64,000 nt of DNA from the NCBI RefSeq assembly GCF_000805675.1, contig NZ_JSEF01000015.1, positions 124,001-188,000 of the forward strand, read 5' to 3'. Of the stretch, positions 15,983-26,456 are shown piece by piece. The stretch comes from Corynebacterium minutissimum. GTDB lineage: Bacteria; Actinomycetota; Actinomycetes; Mycobacteriales; Mycobacteriaceae. The position numbers were made by a program, and so were the translations under genes. The notes beneath the pieces were generated by a model. The model did not search any database. It was given only the letters and a program-made list of their open reading frames with translations, and was not told the DNA's origin. Position 1 is the stretch's first letter; every line of letters starts with the position of its first letter.

Positions 15983-17845
15983 TCACAAAGGCGGCTGCTG
16001 TTCCCCGGCCACGGGTACGTCGCCGTGGCCTTCAGCGCGATACTCATCAAGACGCTGGAGGAAATTATCCGTGATGTTGACCGAAATAGTTGAGCCACCG
16101 CCCAGCACTACCAGCGTGGCGAACGCGATGTCATCGTCACGGTATCCGGTGAACCACGCGTGTGATCCTTCGTTAATTTCCGCCTCACCGGTCTTGCCGT
16201 AGATAGTGCCCCCGGCTTGCATACCCGCAGCTGTACCGCCCACAACCACTTGGCGCATCATGTCGCGTACTTGGTTAATCGTTTCTGGACTGGGTGGTTC
16301 TACCTGTTCCGAGGTCTTTGTCTTGTGAGACTCAATAAGGGTCGGCGTAGGCGTCTTGCCCGCCGCCACGGTAGAGGATACGAGCGCCATACCGAAGGGA
16401 GAAGCAAGGTCTAGGCCCTGGCCGTAACCGGCCTCGGTACGATCCAGAGGAGTCTCCCCTTCTGGAATGGAACCCGTCATTGTCGACAGGCCAGGAATCT
16501 CATAGTCGATGCCCAGACCATACTGCTTGCCAACCTTCTGCAGCTCGCCCTTATCCATGTTCGTTGAGATTTCGGCGAAGGTCGTGTTGCACGATTGAGC
16601 AAAGGCTTGGCGCAGCGGCACCGAACCCAGCGAGAAACCGTTGTAGTTCGTCACAACGCGCCCGTACAGGTCCATGGTTCCGGGACACGGCACGATGGAG
16701 TCGGGGTTGAGCCCGTGCTTATCGACGCCCGCCGCGGCCGTAATAATCTTAAACACCGAGCCCGGGGGGAACTGGCCCTGCAGGGCGATATCGCCCTTCT
16801 TATCAGCTTCAGGAGTTTGGGCCACAGCGAGAATCTCGCCGGTCGAGGGACGCATGGCCACGATCATCGCTTCATACTCAGAACGCAGATTTACTGCTTC
16901 TTGGGCTGCGCGCTGCACGTCATAGTCCAGCGATACCTTGATAGACGGGGCGGCCTCGGGTTCGTGATATTCGACATCAGACAGCGCTGCGCCATGTTCA
17001 TTGACCACGGAAACGGACCACCCGTTGGTGCCATTGACCTCCTCGGAGACCAAGGAACGGACACGGGAGAGAATGTCTGGCGCGAGACCAGTATCGCGGG
17101 TGATGAGTGCCGGCTCTTCATTGAAGCGAATGCCTTTTTGATTCTCTAACGCCGAACGCACGCGGTCTACTTGGGCATCAGTGAGCATGGCAACGGAGTA
17201 GGAACCGTCGACCCCTTCCAGCTTTTTGCTGAGCTCACCTGCATCGATTTCGGGAATCGAATCATCATCACGGTGGGCTTGGCTCAAAGCACTCGAGATC
17301 TTGGCCGCGACTGGGCGCACATCACCCGCCGCATCAGTGTCGACAACCAAGCGGTACTGCAGTCCCGGAGACATAAGTTCCACACCGTCGGAGGAGACCA
17401 CGCCTGCCCGCTTCGGGGCTATAGAGCGCAGCTCAAGGTGCTGGTGAGCACCCAAATCGGGATGCACAATGCTGGGCTGCCAGCGCACCGTCCATTCCTT
17501 ATCCTTGCGAGTCAAGGCCATGGACGTGTCATAGCGCAAAGTACGGTCACGCGGCAGAGTCCATGTCACGGAATAATGAGCGGTGGCGCGGGCATCCTCT
17601 TGTTCCACACCAGTCAGCTCCACGTCGAGCCCCTCTGCTTGGAGGCCAGCGAAGGTGGCATCGAGGGTTGAGGTGGCGGTCGAGGGTTCGTCGATAAGCG
17701 CGGCGAGTTCCTCGTTGTTGCGGGTCTCCATGTCCTCGAGGAACTGCTCGGCCACAGGCTCCGCCGAGACCGGCTTCGGGGTGCAGGCAACCACTGAGGA
17801 CGCCGCGATACTTGCTGCGCCCAGCAGCGCCACCAACCTCTTCAT
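15983..17845 (-). CDS. Penicillin-binding lipoprotein (class B-like transpeptidase)
   Basis: A 620-residue exported transpeptidase, resembling mycobacterial Rv2864c. A lipoprotein signal ends at Cys21 (VVAC). Residues about 25-130 match the NTF2-like MecA N-terminal domain, then a dimerisation region, then the transpeptidase domain with SVFK (Ser363-Lys366), SCN (418-420) and KTG (551-553). It should cross-link peptidoglycan outside the membrane. The start at 17845 is preferred over an ATG 15 codons upstream because it opens the signal peptide. It lies between map and ispG, as in mycobacteria. Confidence 0.9.
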   Translation of the reverse strand: MKRLVALLGAASIAASSVVACTPKPVSAEPVAEQFLEDMETRNNEELAALIDEPSTATSTLDATFAGLQAEGLDVELTGVEQEDARATAHYSVTWTLPRDRTLRYDTSMALTRKDKEWTVRWQPSIVHPDLGAHQHLELRSIAPKRAGVVSSDGVELMSPGLQYRLVVDTDAAGDVRPVAAKISSALSQAHRDDDSIPEIDAGELSKKLEGVDGSYSVAMLTDAQVDRVRSALENQKGIRFNEEPALITRDTGLAPDILSRVRSLVSEEVNGTNGWSVSVVNEHGAALSDVEYHEPEAAPSIKVSLDYDVQRAAQEAVNLRSEYEAMIVAMRPSTGEILAVAQTPEADKKGDIALQGQFPPGSVFKIITAAAGVDKHGLNPDSIVPCPGTMDLYGRVVTNYNGFSLGSVPLRQAFAQSCNTTFAEISTNMDKGELQKVGKQYGLGIDYEIPGLSTMTGSIPEGETPLDRTEAGYGQGLDLASPFGMALVSSTVAAGKTPTPTLIESHKTKTSEQVEPPSPETINQVRDMMRQVVVGGTAAGMQAGGTIYGKTGEAEINEGSHAWFTGYRDDDIAFATLVVLGGGSTISVNITDNFLQRLDEYRAEGHGDVPVAGEQQPPL

Positions 17846-17904
17846 GTTTGGGCAGCGTAGCAGGTGGAGGCGACACGACGGTCGCCCCACACCGCGAAAG
17901 GTGC

Positions 17905-19068
17905 CTACTGCGTGACGCGAACCTCAGCCTTAGCGCCCTTGACGGCTTCAAGGCCCTGTTCCTCTGCGAGGCGCATTGCTTCCTCAATGAGGGTTTCTAC
18001 AATCTTGGACTCGGGCACGGTCTTAATGACCTCGCCCTTGACGAAGATTTGGCCCTTACCGTTGCCGGAGGCCACACCAAGGTCGGCGTCGCGCGCCTCA
18101 CCTGGGCCGTTAACCACGCAGCCCATGACGGCCACGCGCAGCGGGAACTCCATACCGTCAAGGCCCTCAGTCACCTCGTTGGCCAGCTTGTACACGTCTA
18201 CCTGGGCACGGCCACACGACGGGCAGGAAACAATCTCCAGTTTGCGGGGGCGCAGGTTCAGCGACTGCAGAATCTGATCGCCGACCTTGATCTCCTCGAC
18301 CGGGTCAGCGGACAGGGATACGCGGATAGTGTCACCGATGCCTTCCGCCAACAAAGCGCCGAAGGCAACAGAGGACTTGATGGTGCCCTGGAAGGCCGGG
18401 CCCGCCTCAGTGACACCGAGGTGCAGCGGATAGTCGCACTGAGCGGCCAGCTGGCGGTAAGCCTCCACCATGATGACAGGGTCATTGTGCTTAACGGAGA
18501 TAGCGATGTCACCGTAGCCGTGCTCCTCAAAGAGGCTAGCTTCCCACAGAGCGGACTCGACAAGTGCCTCCGGGGTGGCCTTACCGTATTTGTCCATGAT
18601 GCGCTTATCCAGCGAACCGGCATTCACGCCGATGCGAATCGGGATTCCTGCATCACCGGCAGCTTTGGCTACTTCCTTAACGCGGCCATCAAATTCCTTG
18701 ATGTTGCCCGGATTAACGCGAACCGCGGCACATCCGGCGTCAATCGCGGCGAAAATGTACTTGGGCTGGAAGTGGATATCGGCAATAACCGGGATGGGAG
18801 ACTTCTTCGCAATCGCTGGCAAGGCATCAGCATCCACTGTCTTCGGGCAGGCGACGCGAACAATGTCACAGCCGCTGGCGGTAAGCTGCGCGATCTGCTG
18901 CAGGGTGGCGTTAACGTCGTGTGTCTTCGTCGTCGTCATCGACTGCACCGAGATGGGGTGCTCTGAGCCCACGCCTACCTGGCCGACCATCAGCTGGCGC
19001 GTCTTACGGCGCGGCGCCAAGGTGGGAGGTGGGCCGTCAGGGATTCCAAGACCGATGGGGGTCGACAT
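17905..19068 (-). CDS. ispG: 4-hydroxy-3-methylbut-2-enyl-diphosphate synthase (GcpE)
   Basis: A 387-residue [4Fe-4S] enzyme of the MEP isoprenoid pathway that reduces the cyclic diphosphate MEcPP to HMBPP. The N-terminal TIM barrel (about 30-260) is followed by the iron-sulfur domain with Cys282, Cys285 (SCPSCGR) and Cys317 ([10 protein letters not shown]); Glu324 is the likely catalytic acid. It lies 54 nt downstream of rip1 and in the same orientation as dxr, another MEP gene. An isolated shadow frame of 384 codons runs antisense. Confidence 0.96.
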   Translation of the reverse strand: MSTPIGLGIPDGPPPTLAPRRKTRQLMVGQVGVGSEHPISVQSMTTTKTHDVNATLQQIAQLTASGCDIVRVACPKTVDADALPAIAKKSPIPVIADIHFQPKYIFAAIDAGCAAVRVNPGNIKEFDGRVKEVAKAAGDAGIPIRIGVNAGSLDKRIMDKYGKATPEALVESALWEASLFEEHGYGDIAISVKHNDPVIMVEAYRQLAAQCDYPLHLGVTEAGPAFQGTIKSSVAFGALLAEGIGDTIRVSLSADPVEEIKVGDQILQSLNLRPRKLEIVSCPSCGRAQVDVYKLANEVTEGLDGMEFPLRVAVMGCVVNGPGEARDADLGVASGNGKGQIFVKGEVIKTVPESKIVETLIEEAMRLAEEQGLEAVKGAKAEVRVTQ

Positions 19069-19122
19069 GTGCGCTCCTTGGATAATCGAGGTTTAACGCC
19101 CCCACTCTAGCACCGAGTGCGC

Positions 19123-20331
19123 CTAGCCAAAGAGGCGTACCGGGTTCACCACATCCGCGACAATGATGAGCGCACCTACCGCCATTAGAAGGAACGCGAG
19201 CGCGTAAGTAATCGGCATGAGTTTGGTGTAATCCGCCGGACCCTTCGGTTCCTTTCCCATGAGGCGGCGAATTCCGTCACGCAGCTTTTCGTACAGGATG
19301 ACGGCGATGTGTCCACCGTCGAAGGGCGGAAGCGGGATGAGGTTGAACAAGGCAAGGAAGAAATTCAGCGAGGCCAGCATCATGAAGAAGAACGACCATA
19401 GGCTGCGCTCCACGAGCTCGCCGCCCACACGCGAAGCACCGACGACAGACATCGGACCATTAACATCGCGTTCCTGTCCAAAGATGGAGGCGACCACGCC
19501 TGGGATTTTGGCCGGGAATTGTGCGATGCCTTGCACCGTCGCGTCGAGCACGAAGCTGGTATAGCGCGCCGTTGCTGGGAAGGCTTCTACAAAGGAGTAG
19601 GTCTCCACGATGTCAATGAGCTGGTTGGTCATGCCAATAGCACCAACGCTGACGAGCTCACCTTCCGCGTTGAGGCGAGTCACCGTGGCGAGAGGGATCT
19701 CAAAGGAACGTTGAGCGCCATCACGTTCCACTTCGAGTGTCACGGTCTCACCTGGATGCTGCATAACGGTATCCCGCAGCTGCGCAAAGGAGTCCACAGC
19801 CTCGCCATTGAGGGCCAGCACGATATCGCCTGGTTCCACGCCCGCCTCCCCTGCTGGGCCCAAGCCTTGGCAGGGTTCGAGTTCACCATCGGCTTTTTGA
19901 TCAGACGTGCAGGATACTTCGCCCACGCGCGGGCGCACATCCGCATCCGGATTCGGCAAACCCGTAGTCATGGCGATGATGAGCAGGATAATAAAGCCCA
20001 GAAGCAGGTTGACCGTGATGCCGCCAGCCAACACGATGATGCGCTGCCACCATGGCTTCTTATACATGGCATGCGGTTCCTCTTCTTCAGTGAGGAACTC
20101 ATCCTGGGCAGTCATACCGGCAATATCGCAAAAGCCGCCCACGGGGAAGGCTGCGAGACCGTATTCGGTATGCCCGCGGCTTACTGAGGCCACTTTAGGG
20201 CCAAAACCGATAAAGAAACGGCGCACACGCATGCCAAAGGCGCGGGCAGTGAACATGTGTCCGGCTTCGTGCAGGGCAACAGTAATGCCGATTCCTAGAG
20301 CGAAGAGAATAATGCCCAGGACATTTGCCAT
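19123..20331 (-). CDS. rip1: Site-2 membrane metalloprotease (Rip1/RseP)
   Basis: A 402-residue intramembrane zinc protease of family M50. The first helix carries HEAGH (residues 21-25), and the third ligand is in NLIPLPPFDGGH near 335-346. One PDZ domain lies in between (about 160-235, with GLGPAGEAGVEPGDIVLALNG). Mycobacterial Rip1 cleaves anti-sigma factors, so a role in regulated proteolysis of membrane signalling proteins is likely. It starts 15 nt downstream of dxr, in the same order as in Mycobacterium. Confidence 0.93.
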   Translation of the reverse strand: MANVLGIILFALGIGITVALHEAGHMFTARAFGMRVRRFFIGFGPKVASVSRGHTEYGLAAFPVGGFCDIAGMTAQDEFLTEEEEPHAMYKKPWWQRIIVLAGGITVNLLLGFIILLIIAMTTGLPNPDADVRPRVGEVSCTSDQKADGELEPCQGLGPAGEAGVEPGDIVLALNGEAVDSFAQLRDTVMQHPGETVTLEVERDGAQRSFEIPLATVTRLNAEGELVSVGAIGMTNQLIDIVETYSFVEAFPATARYTSFVLDATVQGIAQFPAKIPGVVASIFGQERDVNGPMSVVGASRVGGELVERSLWSFFFMMLASLNFFLALFNLIPLPPFDGGHIAVILYEKLRDGIRRLMGKEPKGPADYTKLMPITYALAFLLMAVGALIIVADVVNPVRLFG

Positions 20332-20346
20332 AGGTGAAGGGGCTTT

Positions 20347-21513
20347 CTATCGAGCGAGTGAATCCACCAGCGCGTTCGCGCGGCGGCGGGCCTCACCTTC
20401 CACGGCGAGGACGTCATCGACGGTAGAGGGTACACCAGCGAACTGCGTCGCTTCACCCAAGACGTGGCTAACCACGTCAACAATCTCCGGAAAGTGGATA
20501 CGCCCCGCCAAAAATGCAGCGGCTGCCTCCTCGTTGGCCGCGTTGTACACCGCAGCATGGGTACCGCCCGCGGCGGCCGCCTCGCGCGCTAGCCGCACCG
20601 CAGGAAACGCAACATCGTCGAGGGGCTCAAAGCGCCATTCGTGAGCAGTCGAAAAGTCCAAGGCCGGTTGGGCGCCTGGCACTCGGTGCGGCCAATCCAA
20701 TGCCAAGGAAATGGGCAGCTTCATCGACGGTGGGGAGCACTGCGCCATCGTGCAGCCGTCCGTGAAGGTTGCCATGGAATGCACGATGGATTGGGGGTGA
20801 ACGGTGACCTCAATGCTTTCCGGTGGAACGTCGAAAAGCAGGGTCGCTTCAATCAATTCAAGGCCCTTGTTGATCAGCGTGGCCGAGTTGAGCGTGTTCA
20901 TCTGACCCATGGACCAGGTGGGGTGTTGGGCTGCTTGCTGCGGGGTCACCTCCCACATTTCTTCGCGCGTCCACCCTCGGAAGGGGCCACCCGAGGCGGT
21001 GAGTACGAGGTGATCGAGCTCAGCGTCACTTCCTCCGCGCAGACACTGCGCCATGGCAGAGTGCTCAGAATCCACGGGCACGATCTGCCCCTCCGACGCC
21101 AACCTGGTAACAATTGATCCACCGGCCACGAGGGATTCCTTGTTGGCCAGCGCCAGTACTTCACCCATCTCCAACGTTGCAATGGTGGAGGCTAGCCCCA
21201 TGGACCCGACAAGGGCATTGAGCACCTTATCTGCTTGCACTGCGCGAACGAGCTGTTCGGCTGAATCCGGGCCGGAGAGCACAGTACCGCCGAGTGCTTC
21301 GGAGACCTCTCGTGCCGCCTCAGGCTTGGCGACGGCCACGTGGTCAAACGAAAGATTGAGGGCGCGGGCCTGCTCAATAACCAGCTGGGGGTTCGAACCG
21401 CCGGCAGCAATGCCGACGACGGTGAATTTCTCCGGGTTATCTGCGATAACCTCCAGTGCCTGGGTGCCGATAGAGCCAGTAGATCCGAGGATAAGAATGC
21501 GTTGGGTACTCAC
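20347..21513 (-). CDS. dxr: 1-deoxy-D-xylulose 5-phosphate reductoisomerase
   Basis: A 388-residue NADPH enzyme for the first committed step of the MEP pathway, making MEP from DXP. It opens with the nucleotide motif [15 protein letters not shown]; the active-site region has [15 protein letters not shown] with the metal-binding Asp and Glu, and later [23 protein letters not shown]. The start is set at GTG 21513 (MSTQRILIL); the longer frame adds a non-conserved decapeptide. First gene of the dxr-rip1-ispG cluster. Confidence 0.95.
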   Translation of the reverse strand: MSTQRILILGSTGSIGTQALEVIADNPEKFTVVGIAAGGSNPQLVIEQARALNLSFDHVAVAKPEAAREVSEALGGTVLSGPDSAEQLVRAVQADKVLNALVGSMGLASTIATLEMGEVLALANKESLVAGGSIVTRLASEGQIVPVDSEHSAMAQCLRGGSDAELDHLVLTASGGPFRGWTREEMWEVTPQQAAQHPTWSMGQMNTLNSATLINKGLELIEATLLFDVPPESIEVTVHPQSIVHSMATFTDGCTMAQCSPPSMKLPISLALDWPHRVPGAQPALDFSTAHEWRFEPLDDVAFPAVRLAREAAAAGGTHAAVYNAANEEAAAAFLAGRIHFPEIVDVVSHVLGEATQFAGVPSTVDDVLAVEGEARRRANALVDSLAR

Positions 21514-21671
21514 TCTGTTAACCCTAGTCGGAGTCGCGCGCACAGCGACGACAAGGTTGCGGGGGTGTTTAATCGCGGTTAACGTCGGGATGCTTTAAAC
21601 TACTACACAGAATAACTGGCATTTTCGTGCGCTCACGCAGGTGAGCTGCGTGTACAGACAAAGGAGAGCAA

Positions 21672-22148
21672 GTGTCTTCCCACAAGCCGGCATCGCAGGT
21701 TTTCGACGGCGTATCCACCGATGACGTCCCGTCCGCAGGTTTCGGTTGGTCCCGCATCAGCCGCTCGGGTGTTCAGATCGCTGGCTGGACTTCCGTCCTG
21801 TTCCTGCTGGCCTACAACTTCGGTAACCACAAGGGCCACGTGGAGACCGTCTGGCTCATCGCCCTCGCTATCCTCATTGCCCTCGGTTTGGTGATTTACG
21901 CACTGCAGCCGAAGCTCTCCCAGGTACGTACCCTGACTGCCCGTAACAAGCCGGTAGGCCACCAGGAGCCGGACTGGGCCTATGAGCAGAAGACCGTTCA
22001 CAACGTCTACGCTGAGCTGACTGATGATGAGCTGCGCGCCCTCAACATTGAGCCGTCCCGCATCGCTCACCTGCGTGGCGCTACCACCGCAGGCGTCAAC
22101 GCTACCCCGGTCACTGGCCGCCACGCTGCCAAGCCGGTGTCCAACTAA
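21672..22148 (+). CDS. DUF2631 membrane protein
   Basis: A 158-residue protein with a GTG start at 21672 and a good AAGGAG 6 nt upstream. A soluble N-terminus of about 38 residues is followed by two membrane helices (about 40-56 and 62-80) and a cytoplasmic tail with PDWAYEQKTVHN and a His/Ala-rich end. This matches DUF2631, found next to dxr in other actinobacteria. Function unknown. It diverges from dxr. Confidence 0.8.
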   Translation: MSSHKPASQVFDGVSTDDVPSAGFGWSRISRSGVQIAGWTSVLFLLAYNFGNHKGHVETVWLIALAILIALGLVIYALQPKLSQVRTLTARNKPVGHQEPDWAYEQKTVHNVYAELTDDELRALNIEPSRIAHLRGATTAGVNATPVTGRHAAKPVSN

Positions 22149-22173
22149 GGCTTTAGGCCTCTTCACCAGCTTT

Positions 22174-22213
22174 AAAGCTCCCCGCTCCACATGCAGTGGA
22201 CACGGGGAGCTTT
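22174..22213 (+). terminator. Terminator after DUF2631 gene
   Basis: Stem AAAGCTCCCCG paired with CGGGGAGCTTT, with an inner TCCAC/GTGGA pairing, then TTTGTTATTT. Located 26 nt after the stop codon. Confidence 0.8.
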
Positions 22214-22243
22214 GTTATTTGTGCTTGCAGGAAGGGATACACA

Positions 22244-22270
22244 AGCCCACACGCACGGAGTGTGCGGGCT
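22244..22270 (-). terminator. Hairpin at the end of the ABC permease gene
   Basis: AGCCC-CACAC pairs imperfectly with GTGTG-GGGCT, overlapping the permease stop codon (22269-22271). Weak as a terminator; the stronger hairpin at 22174-22213 could finish the job from this side. Confidence 0.45.
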
Positions 22271-23855
22271 AGCTGACGTAACGGTCAACCTTGGCGTAGA
22301 TTTCGGGGGCGTGCGTATCAGCGTAGTTTCCGGCACTGCGCCAGACCACGGCGTACACCGCCGCGGGTAGCAATAGCGATACCAGAGGTCCGATAACCAG
22401 CGGCCAACCGTGGTCATAGGCCATCCAGGAGACGATGATGCCGGGCACCACTGGCATCCATGAGAGAAGTAGACCAGCAAAGGCAGCGACAAAGGCAGCG
22501 CCCGAGTAACCAGATTTGTCGTTCCAGCGGCTGGCACCAGGCTCCGACAATGGATAAGGATTCAGCACGGTTAGTCCCATGCTGATGGCGCAGGTAGCAA
22601 TGAACATACCCACGCTTGCGCTGACGGCCAGGACTGCTACCTGAGTGTCCTCCGCAAAGATAATGACGATGAGCGCCAGCACAAGGTAGCCCACGAAAGG
22701 AACCACCAAGTGAGCTAGATGCCGGGCATGCAGAATCACACGCGGGGGAACAGGAGCAACCATGCTGACCCAGTTGGATGGGCCGTCAAAGCCGTAATCA
22801 TTGGACAGAGCGGAGGACATCATGACCGCGCTGAAACACAACATGAAATAAGCCACGAAGTCATCGCCGCGCCACAGCTGATAGATAACGAGCACCGCGA
22901 ACATGGGCATCGCCAACAGTAAGCCCATCAGGCGCTTATCGCGACGAATATAACGCAGAGCGCGAGTGAATTCCATGGCGGCCGGGCTCGAGTAGGACCA
23001 GGAACCGATCTCGAATGCGGTAACCCCCTCCCCTGTTACCTCCGCTGCGTGATTCTTCCCGGCATCAGGGTTGCGCATAGCCTGGGCTACCTGGTGCATC
23101 CACAGCCACATCACTGCCGCAGCGGTGAGAAGGGCGATGAGAAGTTGGGCTAGGGCGGTGACAAAGTGGCCGGCGGCAAGCGAAAGTGCCCATCCCACCG
23201 CGGCACCAAACGGCGACCACGCGGCGATCGAACCCATGGCCCCCACCGACGGTAGATTCTCCAGCACTGACTGCAACTGAAGGACGCCGAAAACAAGCAA
23301 TCCCAGGACAATCATGACGGCTGCCTGCGCGCCGGACTTTTCGGAATTAGCGATGGCAGTGCCGAGGAACCCGACGCACTCCCCCAAGACGATGGTGGTC
23401 AGGCACGCCACAACCATCCCGAGTACGAAAGGCACCGCGTAGATGCCGGCGCCCTGAAGCGAAAGAATGATGGTCCCGGCTACCGCGTAGATGGTGGAGA
23501 AAAGTACCGACAAGATGGCGCGTGTGGTGAGCATACTGGACCACAACAGGCCGGGGTACACCTCTTGTGGCGTTAAAGGAAGTGCACCCAATGTCGAGGG
23601 TGAAAGCTGGTTCTCCCCCGCCGGCATGAAGATGGCGAGCATGACATAAATAAGCATGCCGCCGGCAACGCCCAGCGTGAGGGACTGAAAGCCGTGCCCA
23701 GGCTGTTCAATATCCGCCCACGCCATAAAAAGGAGGCTGACAAGACCGCCGAAGCCGTACAAGGCCATGAGAAGTGCCGTCAAAATGGACGAGGCGTTGG
23801 AAGCCACGCTACGCCGCCACAAGGTGCGGTGAAGGCGGAACAGTGTTGAGGTCAT
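22269..23855 (-). CDS. ABC-2 type exporter, permease subunit
   Basis: A 528-residue polytopic membrane protein with roughly 12 hydrophobic segments in two halves (about 25-265 and 305-520), probably a fused pair of ABC-2 permease domains. It starts at 23855 and overlaps the stop codon of the ATPase gene by one base (TAATG), so the two are translationally coupled. It forms the membrane channel of an exporter. The substrate cannot be told from the sequence. Confidence 0.85.
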   Translation of the reverse strand: MTSTLFRLHRTLWRRSVASNASSILTALLMALYGFGGLVSLLFMAWADIEQPGHGFQSLTLGVAGGMLIYVMLAIFMPAGENQLSPSTLGALPLTPQEVYPGLLWSSMLTTRAILSVLFSTIYAVAGTIILSLQGAGIYAVPFVLGMVVACLTTIVLGECVGFLGTAIANSEKSGAQAAVMIVLGLLVFGVLQLQSVLENLPSVGAMGSIAAWSPFGAAVGWALSLAAGHFVTALAQLLIALLTAAAVMWLWMHQVAQAMRNPDAGKNHAAEVTGEGVTAFEIGSWSYSSPAAMEFTRALRYIRRDKRLMGLLLAMPMFAVLVIYQLWRGDDFVAYFMLCFSAVMMSSALSNDYGFDGPSNWVSMVAPVPPRVILHARHLAHLVVPFVGYLVLALIVIIFAEDTQVAVLAVSASVGMFIATCAISMGLTVLNPYPLSEPGASRWNDKSGYSGAAFVAAFAGLLLSWMPVVPGIIVSWMAYDHGWPLVIGPLVSLLLPAAVYAVVWRSAGNYADTHAPEIYAKVDRYVS

Positions 23856-24685
23856 TACTCAGCACCTTCCGTGCCCAGCGATCCCTCTGCCGAGGTTCGC
23901 AACCAGCCAAACTTCGACGCATCCAAGTCTCGCCCACCCACGGCTGCAATGAAAAGATCGGAGAGGCTTTGTCCCTGGCGCACATCATCGACGTGGCCAG
24001 AGGTGATCACCTGGCCGCCGTTAATGATGGCAACGTGATCGCAGAGGCCCTCAACGAGCTCCATGACGTGAGAAGACAAAATGACAGTGCCACCACGCGA
24101 GGCATAAGCGCGCAGCAGCTGTTGAATGAGGCGTCCAGAAACCGGGTCCACGGCCTCCAGCGGCTCGTCGAGAATGAGCACCTCCGGATTGTGGAGGACA
24201 GCACCGGCCAGCAAAATCTTCTTCGTCATGCCGGCGGAATAGTCCACGATGCGTTTGTTGGCGGCGTCGGTAAGCGAGAGGGCGTCGAGAAGCTCCTGCG
24301 CACGACGCAACGACTCCCCACGGTCTAGCCGCCGCAGCGCGCCCAGGTAGTGGAGGTACTCAGCGCCAGTCAGCCGGTCAAAGACCGGCGCACCGTCCAT
24401 GAGCAACCCCATGGATTGCTTGGCCGGAATGGGATCCGCCCACACATCGTGCCCAGCGATGAAGCTCTGCCCAGAATCAGGGCGCTGCAGACCACACGCC
24501 ATGGTGAGCATCGTGGTCTTACCTGCGCCGTTGGGCCCCACGACACCATAAATGGTGCCTCGGGGGACATCCAGGTTGAGATGGTCAACAGCAGTCTGGT
24601 TACCAAAGGTCTTGCACAAGCCGCGCACGGCCAAGGCCTGGGTGCGCGGGTCCGGTGCAAGCGCCTCACGATAAGGATGAGTCAT
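23855..24685 (-). CDS. ABC exporter, ATP-binding subunit
   Basis: A 276-residue ATPase with Walker A GPNGAGKTT (about residues 53-61), the signature in the variant form YSAGMTKK (about 148), Walker B VLILDEPLEAVD and a switch histidine in ILSSHVMELVE. The longer frame begins at a TTG six codons upstream; the ATG at 24685 is preferred. It powers the adjacent permease. The C-terminal tail beyond residue 225 is short, as in small multidrug/lantibiotic-type ABC-2 systems. Confidence 0.9.
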   Translation of the reverse strand: MTHPYREALAPDPRTQALAVRGLCKTFGNQTAVDHLNLDVPRGTIYGVVGPNGAGKTTMLTMACGLQRPDSGQSFIAGHDVWADPIPAKQSMGLLMDGAPVFDRLTGAEYLHYLGALRRLDRGESLRRAQELLDALSLTDAANKRIVDYSAGMTKKILLAGAVLHNPEVLILDEPLEAVDPVSGRLIQQLLRAYASRGGTVILSSHVMELVEGLCDHVAIINGGQVITSGHVDDVRQGQSLSDLFIAAVGGRDLDASKFGWLRTSAEGSLGTEGAE

Positions 24686-24772
24686 AACTGTTAACGGTAT
24701 CAAGACCCGTTAACACTGGAAGAACGCTCACGCCTGCCGGGAAAAGATTGTTAGGAAACTGTAAGCGGTCTG

Positions 24773-25891
24773 CTAAGCAGTTTCGCGCTCATCAGCGGCG
24801 AGCTGGCCACAGGCCGCGGCAATCTCATCGCCCTTGGTGTCGCGCACCGTGCACGGCACACCTTGAGCAATGACGCGGCGCACGAACTCGTCCTGGCGGG
24901 CCTTAGGCGCTGCGTCCCACTCGGAGCCAGGCGTGGGGTTAAGCGGAATGACATTGACGTGGACCTTGGAACCGAGCGCTGCGTGCAGCTTCTGTCCCAG
25001 CATGTCTGCGCGGAAATCCTGGTCATTCTTGTCCCGAATAAGCGCGTACTCGATAGACACGCGGCGGCCAGATTTATCGGCGTAGTAGCGGGCAGCGTCG
25101 AGCACGTCATCGACCGGCCAGCGGTTATTGACCGGCACGAGGGTATCGCGCAATTCATCATCCGGGGTATGCAGGGAAACTGCCAGAGTGCAGGAGAGAT
25201 CCTCATCCGCCAGCTTGCGAATAGCTGGAGCCAGGCCCACGGTGGAGACGGTGACGTTGCGCTGGGACAGGCCGAAGCCAGTCAAGTCCTGTCCGGTGAT
25301 CTGACGGACTGCCTGGACGACGCGCTTGTAGTTCGCCAGCGGCTCTCCCATGCCCATAAACACGACGTTGCTCAGGCGGCCGCCTTCTGCCTCCATGAGG
25401 CGTGCGGCGTGGCGGAACTGCTCCACAATCTCCGCCGTGGACAGGTTACGGTCAAGGCCGCCCTGGCCGGTGGCGCAGAACGGGCACGCCATGCCGCAAC
25501 CGGCCTGGGAAGAAATGCACAGCGTAGCGCGGCCCGGGTAGCGCATCAGGACCGACTCCAACAGCGTGCCATCGTGCAGGCGCCATAGGGACTTGGTGGT
25601 CTCGCCATCATCCGTGGAAGTCTGGCGGATAGGCGTCATAAGCTCCGGGAAGAGCTTTTCCTGGACAGCATCGCGGGAAGCAGCCGGGATGTCGGTCATC
25701 TCGGAAACGTCGGCGGTGTAGTGAACGTAGTAGTGCTTGGCCAGCTGCTTTGCTCGGAACTTGGGCAGGCCAAGTTCGGCGAGCGCTTCAATGCGCTCGT
25801 CCTCGGTCAAGTCCGCGAAGTGCTTCGGGGGTAGCCCGCGACGCGGAGCGGAGAAGTTCAATTTCAGTGGTTCAGCCATGGTGAGGCCCAT
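24773..25891 (-). CDS. rlmN: Dual-specificity RNA methyltransferase RlmN
   Basis: A 372-residue radical SAM enzyme that methylates C2 of A2503 in 23S rRNA and A37 of some tRNAs. The cluster cysteines are 132, 136 and 139 (CGMACPFC). The conserved SAM blocks [14 protein letters not shown] and [12 protein letters not shown] are present, as is the C-terminal catalytic Cys in AAACGQLA. The ATG at 25891 has GGA upstream; a second ATG at 25879 is possible. A -10-like GATAAT lies about 20 nt upstream. Confidence 0.95.
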   Translation of the reverse strand: MGLTMAEPLKLNFSAPRRGLPPKHFADLTEDERIEALAELGLPKFRAKQLAKHYYVHYTADVSEMTDIPAASRDAVQEKLFPELMTPIRQTSTDDGETTKSLWRLHDGTLLESVLMRYPGRATLCISSQAGCGMACPFCATGQGGLDRNLSTAEIVEQFRHAARLMEAEGGRLSNVVFMGMGEPLANYKRVVQAVRQITGQDLTGFGLSQRNVTVSTVGLAPAIRKLADEDLSCTLAVSLHTPDDELRDTLVPVNNRWPVDDVLDAARYYADKSGRRVSIEYALIRDKNDQDFRADMLGQKLHAALGSKVHVNVIPLNPTPGSEWDAAPKARQDEFVRRVIAQGVPCTVRDTKGDEIAAACGQLAADERETA

Positions 25892-25973
25892 TTTTCCACG
25901 TTTTTGGCCACATTATCCAATCGAAGCTCCGCTGGAGTGGCGAAAGTGACATGTTGACCTATTTAATAGGTGT

Positions 25974-26441
25974 ATGACGAATCCAGAACATAGCTCTGAA
26001 AATCTCCACTCAACCTCCGGCCCTTTCGCTGACAACGAACCGAGCACAAACTTCGACGCGCAGCCTGACAACACTGCCTACGAGACCACCCCGGATACCA
26101 CGGGGGCTGTCGAACCCGCCGGCACGACGACTGATAGCACTACTACGGGGACTTCCCCGGCAGCGACCACGGACAAGAACAACGGCAAGGTTAAGGGCTC
26201 TTTTGCCGCCAGCACCTGGATCGCCCTCATCGTGGGCTTCTTGCTGCTGATTGTGCTCATCATCTTCATTCTGCAGAACCAGCACGAAGTACCGCTCAAC
26301 TTCCTCAACTGGTCTGTCGAATTCCCGGCCGGCGTTACCTACCTCATCTGCGCCATTGCCGGTGCACTCATCATGGCGCTCGTCGGCGGCTGGCGTATGT
26401 TTGAGCTGCGCCGCCAGGTGCGCAAGCAGGCTCGACGCTAG
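25974..26441 (+). CDS. LapA (DUF1049)-domain membrane protein
   Basis: A 155-residue protein. The first 68 residues are Thr/Asp/Glu-rich and disordered; then come two membrane helices (about 74-96 and 110-136) joined by QNQHEVPLNFLNWSVEFP, a typical LapA/DUF1049 linker, and a short basic C-terminus. In E. coli LapA helps LapB regulate envelope assembly; no lapB is seen here, so function is open. It converges with cdsA, 15 nt apart. Confidence 0.8.
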   Translation: MTNPEHSSENLHSTSGPFADNEPSTNFDAQPDNTAYETTPDTTGAVEPAGTTTDSTTTGTSPAATTDKNNGKVKGSFAASTWIALIVGFLLLIVLIIFILQNQHEVPLNFLNWSVEFPAGVTYLICAIAGALIMALVGGWRMFELRRQVRKQARR

Positions 26442-26456
26442 GCGTCCGAGCACTCC

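Noticed and set aside
17812-18966. A 384-codon open frame on the plus strand
   Set aside because: Antisense to ispG and the start of the PBP gene; no signal, domain or ribosome-binding site.
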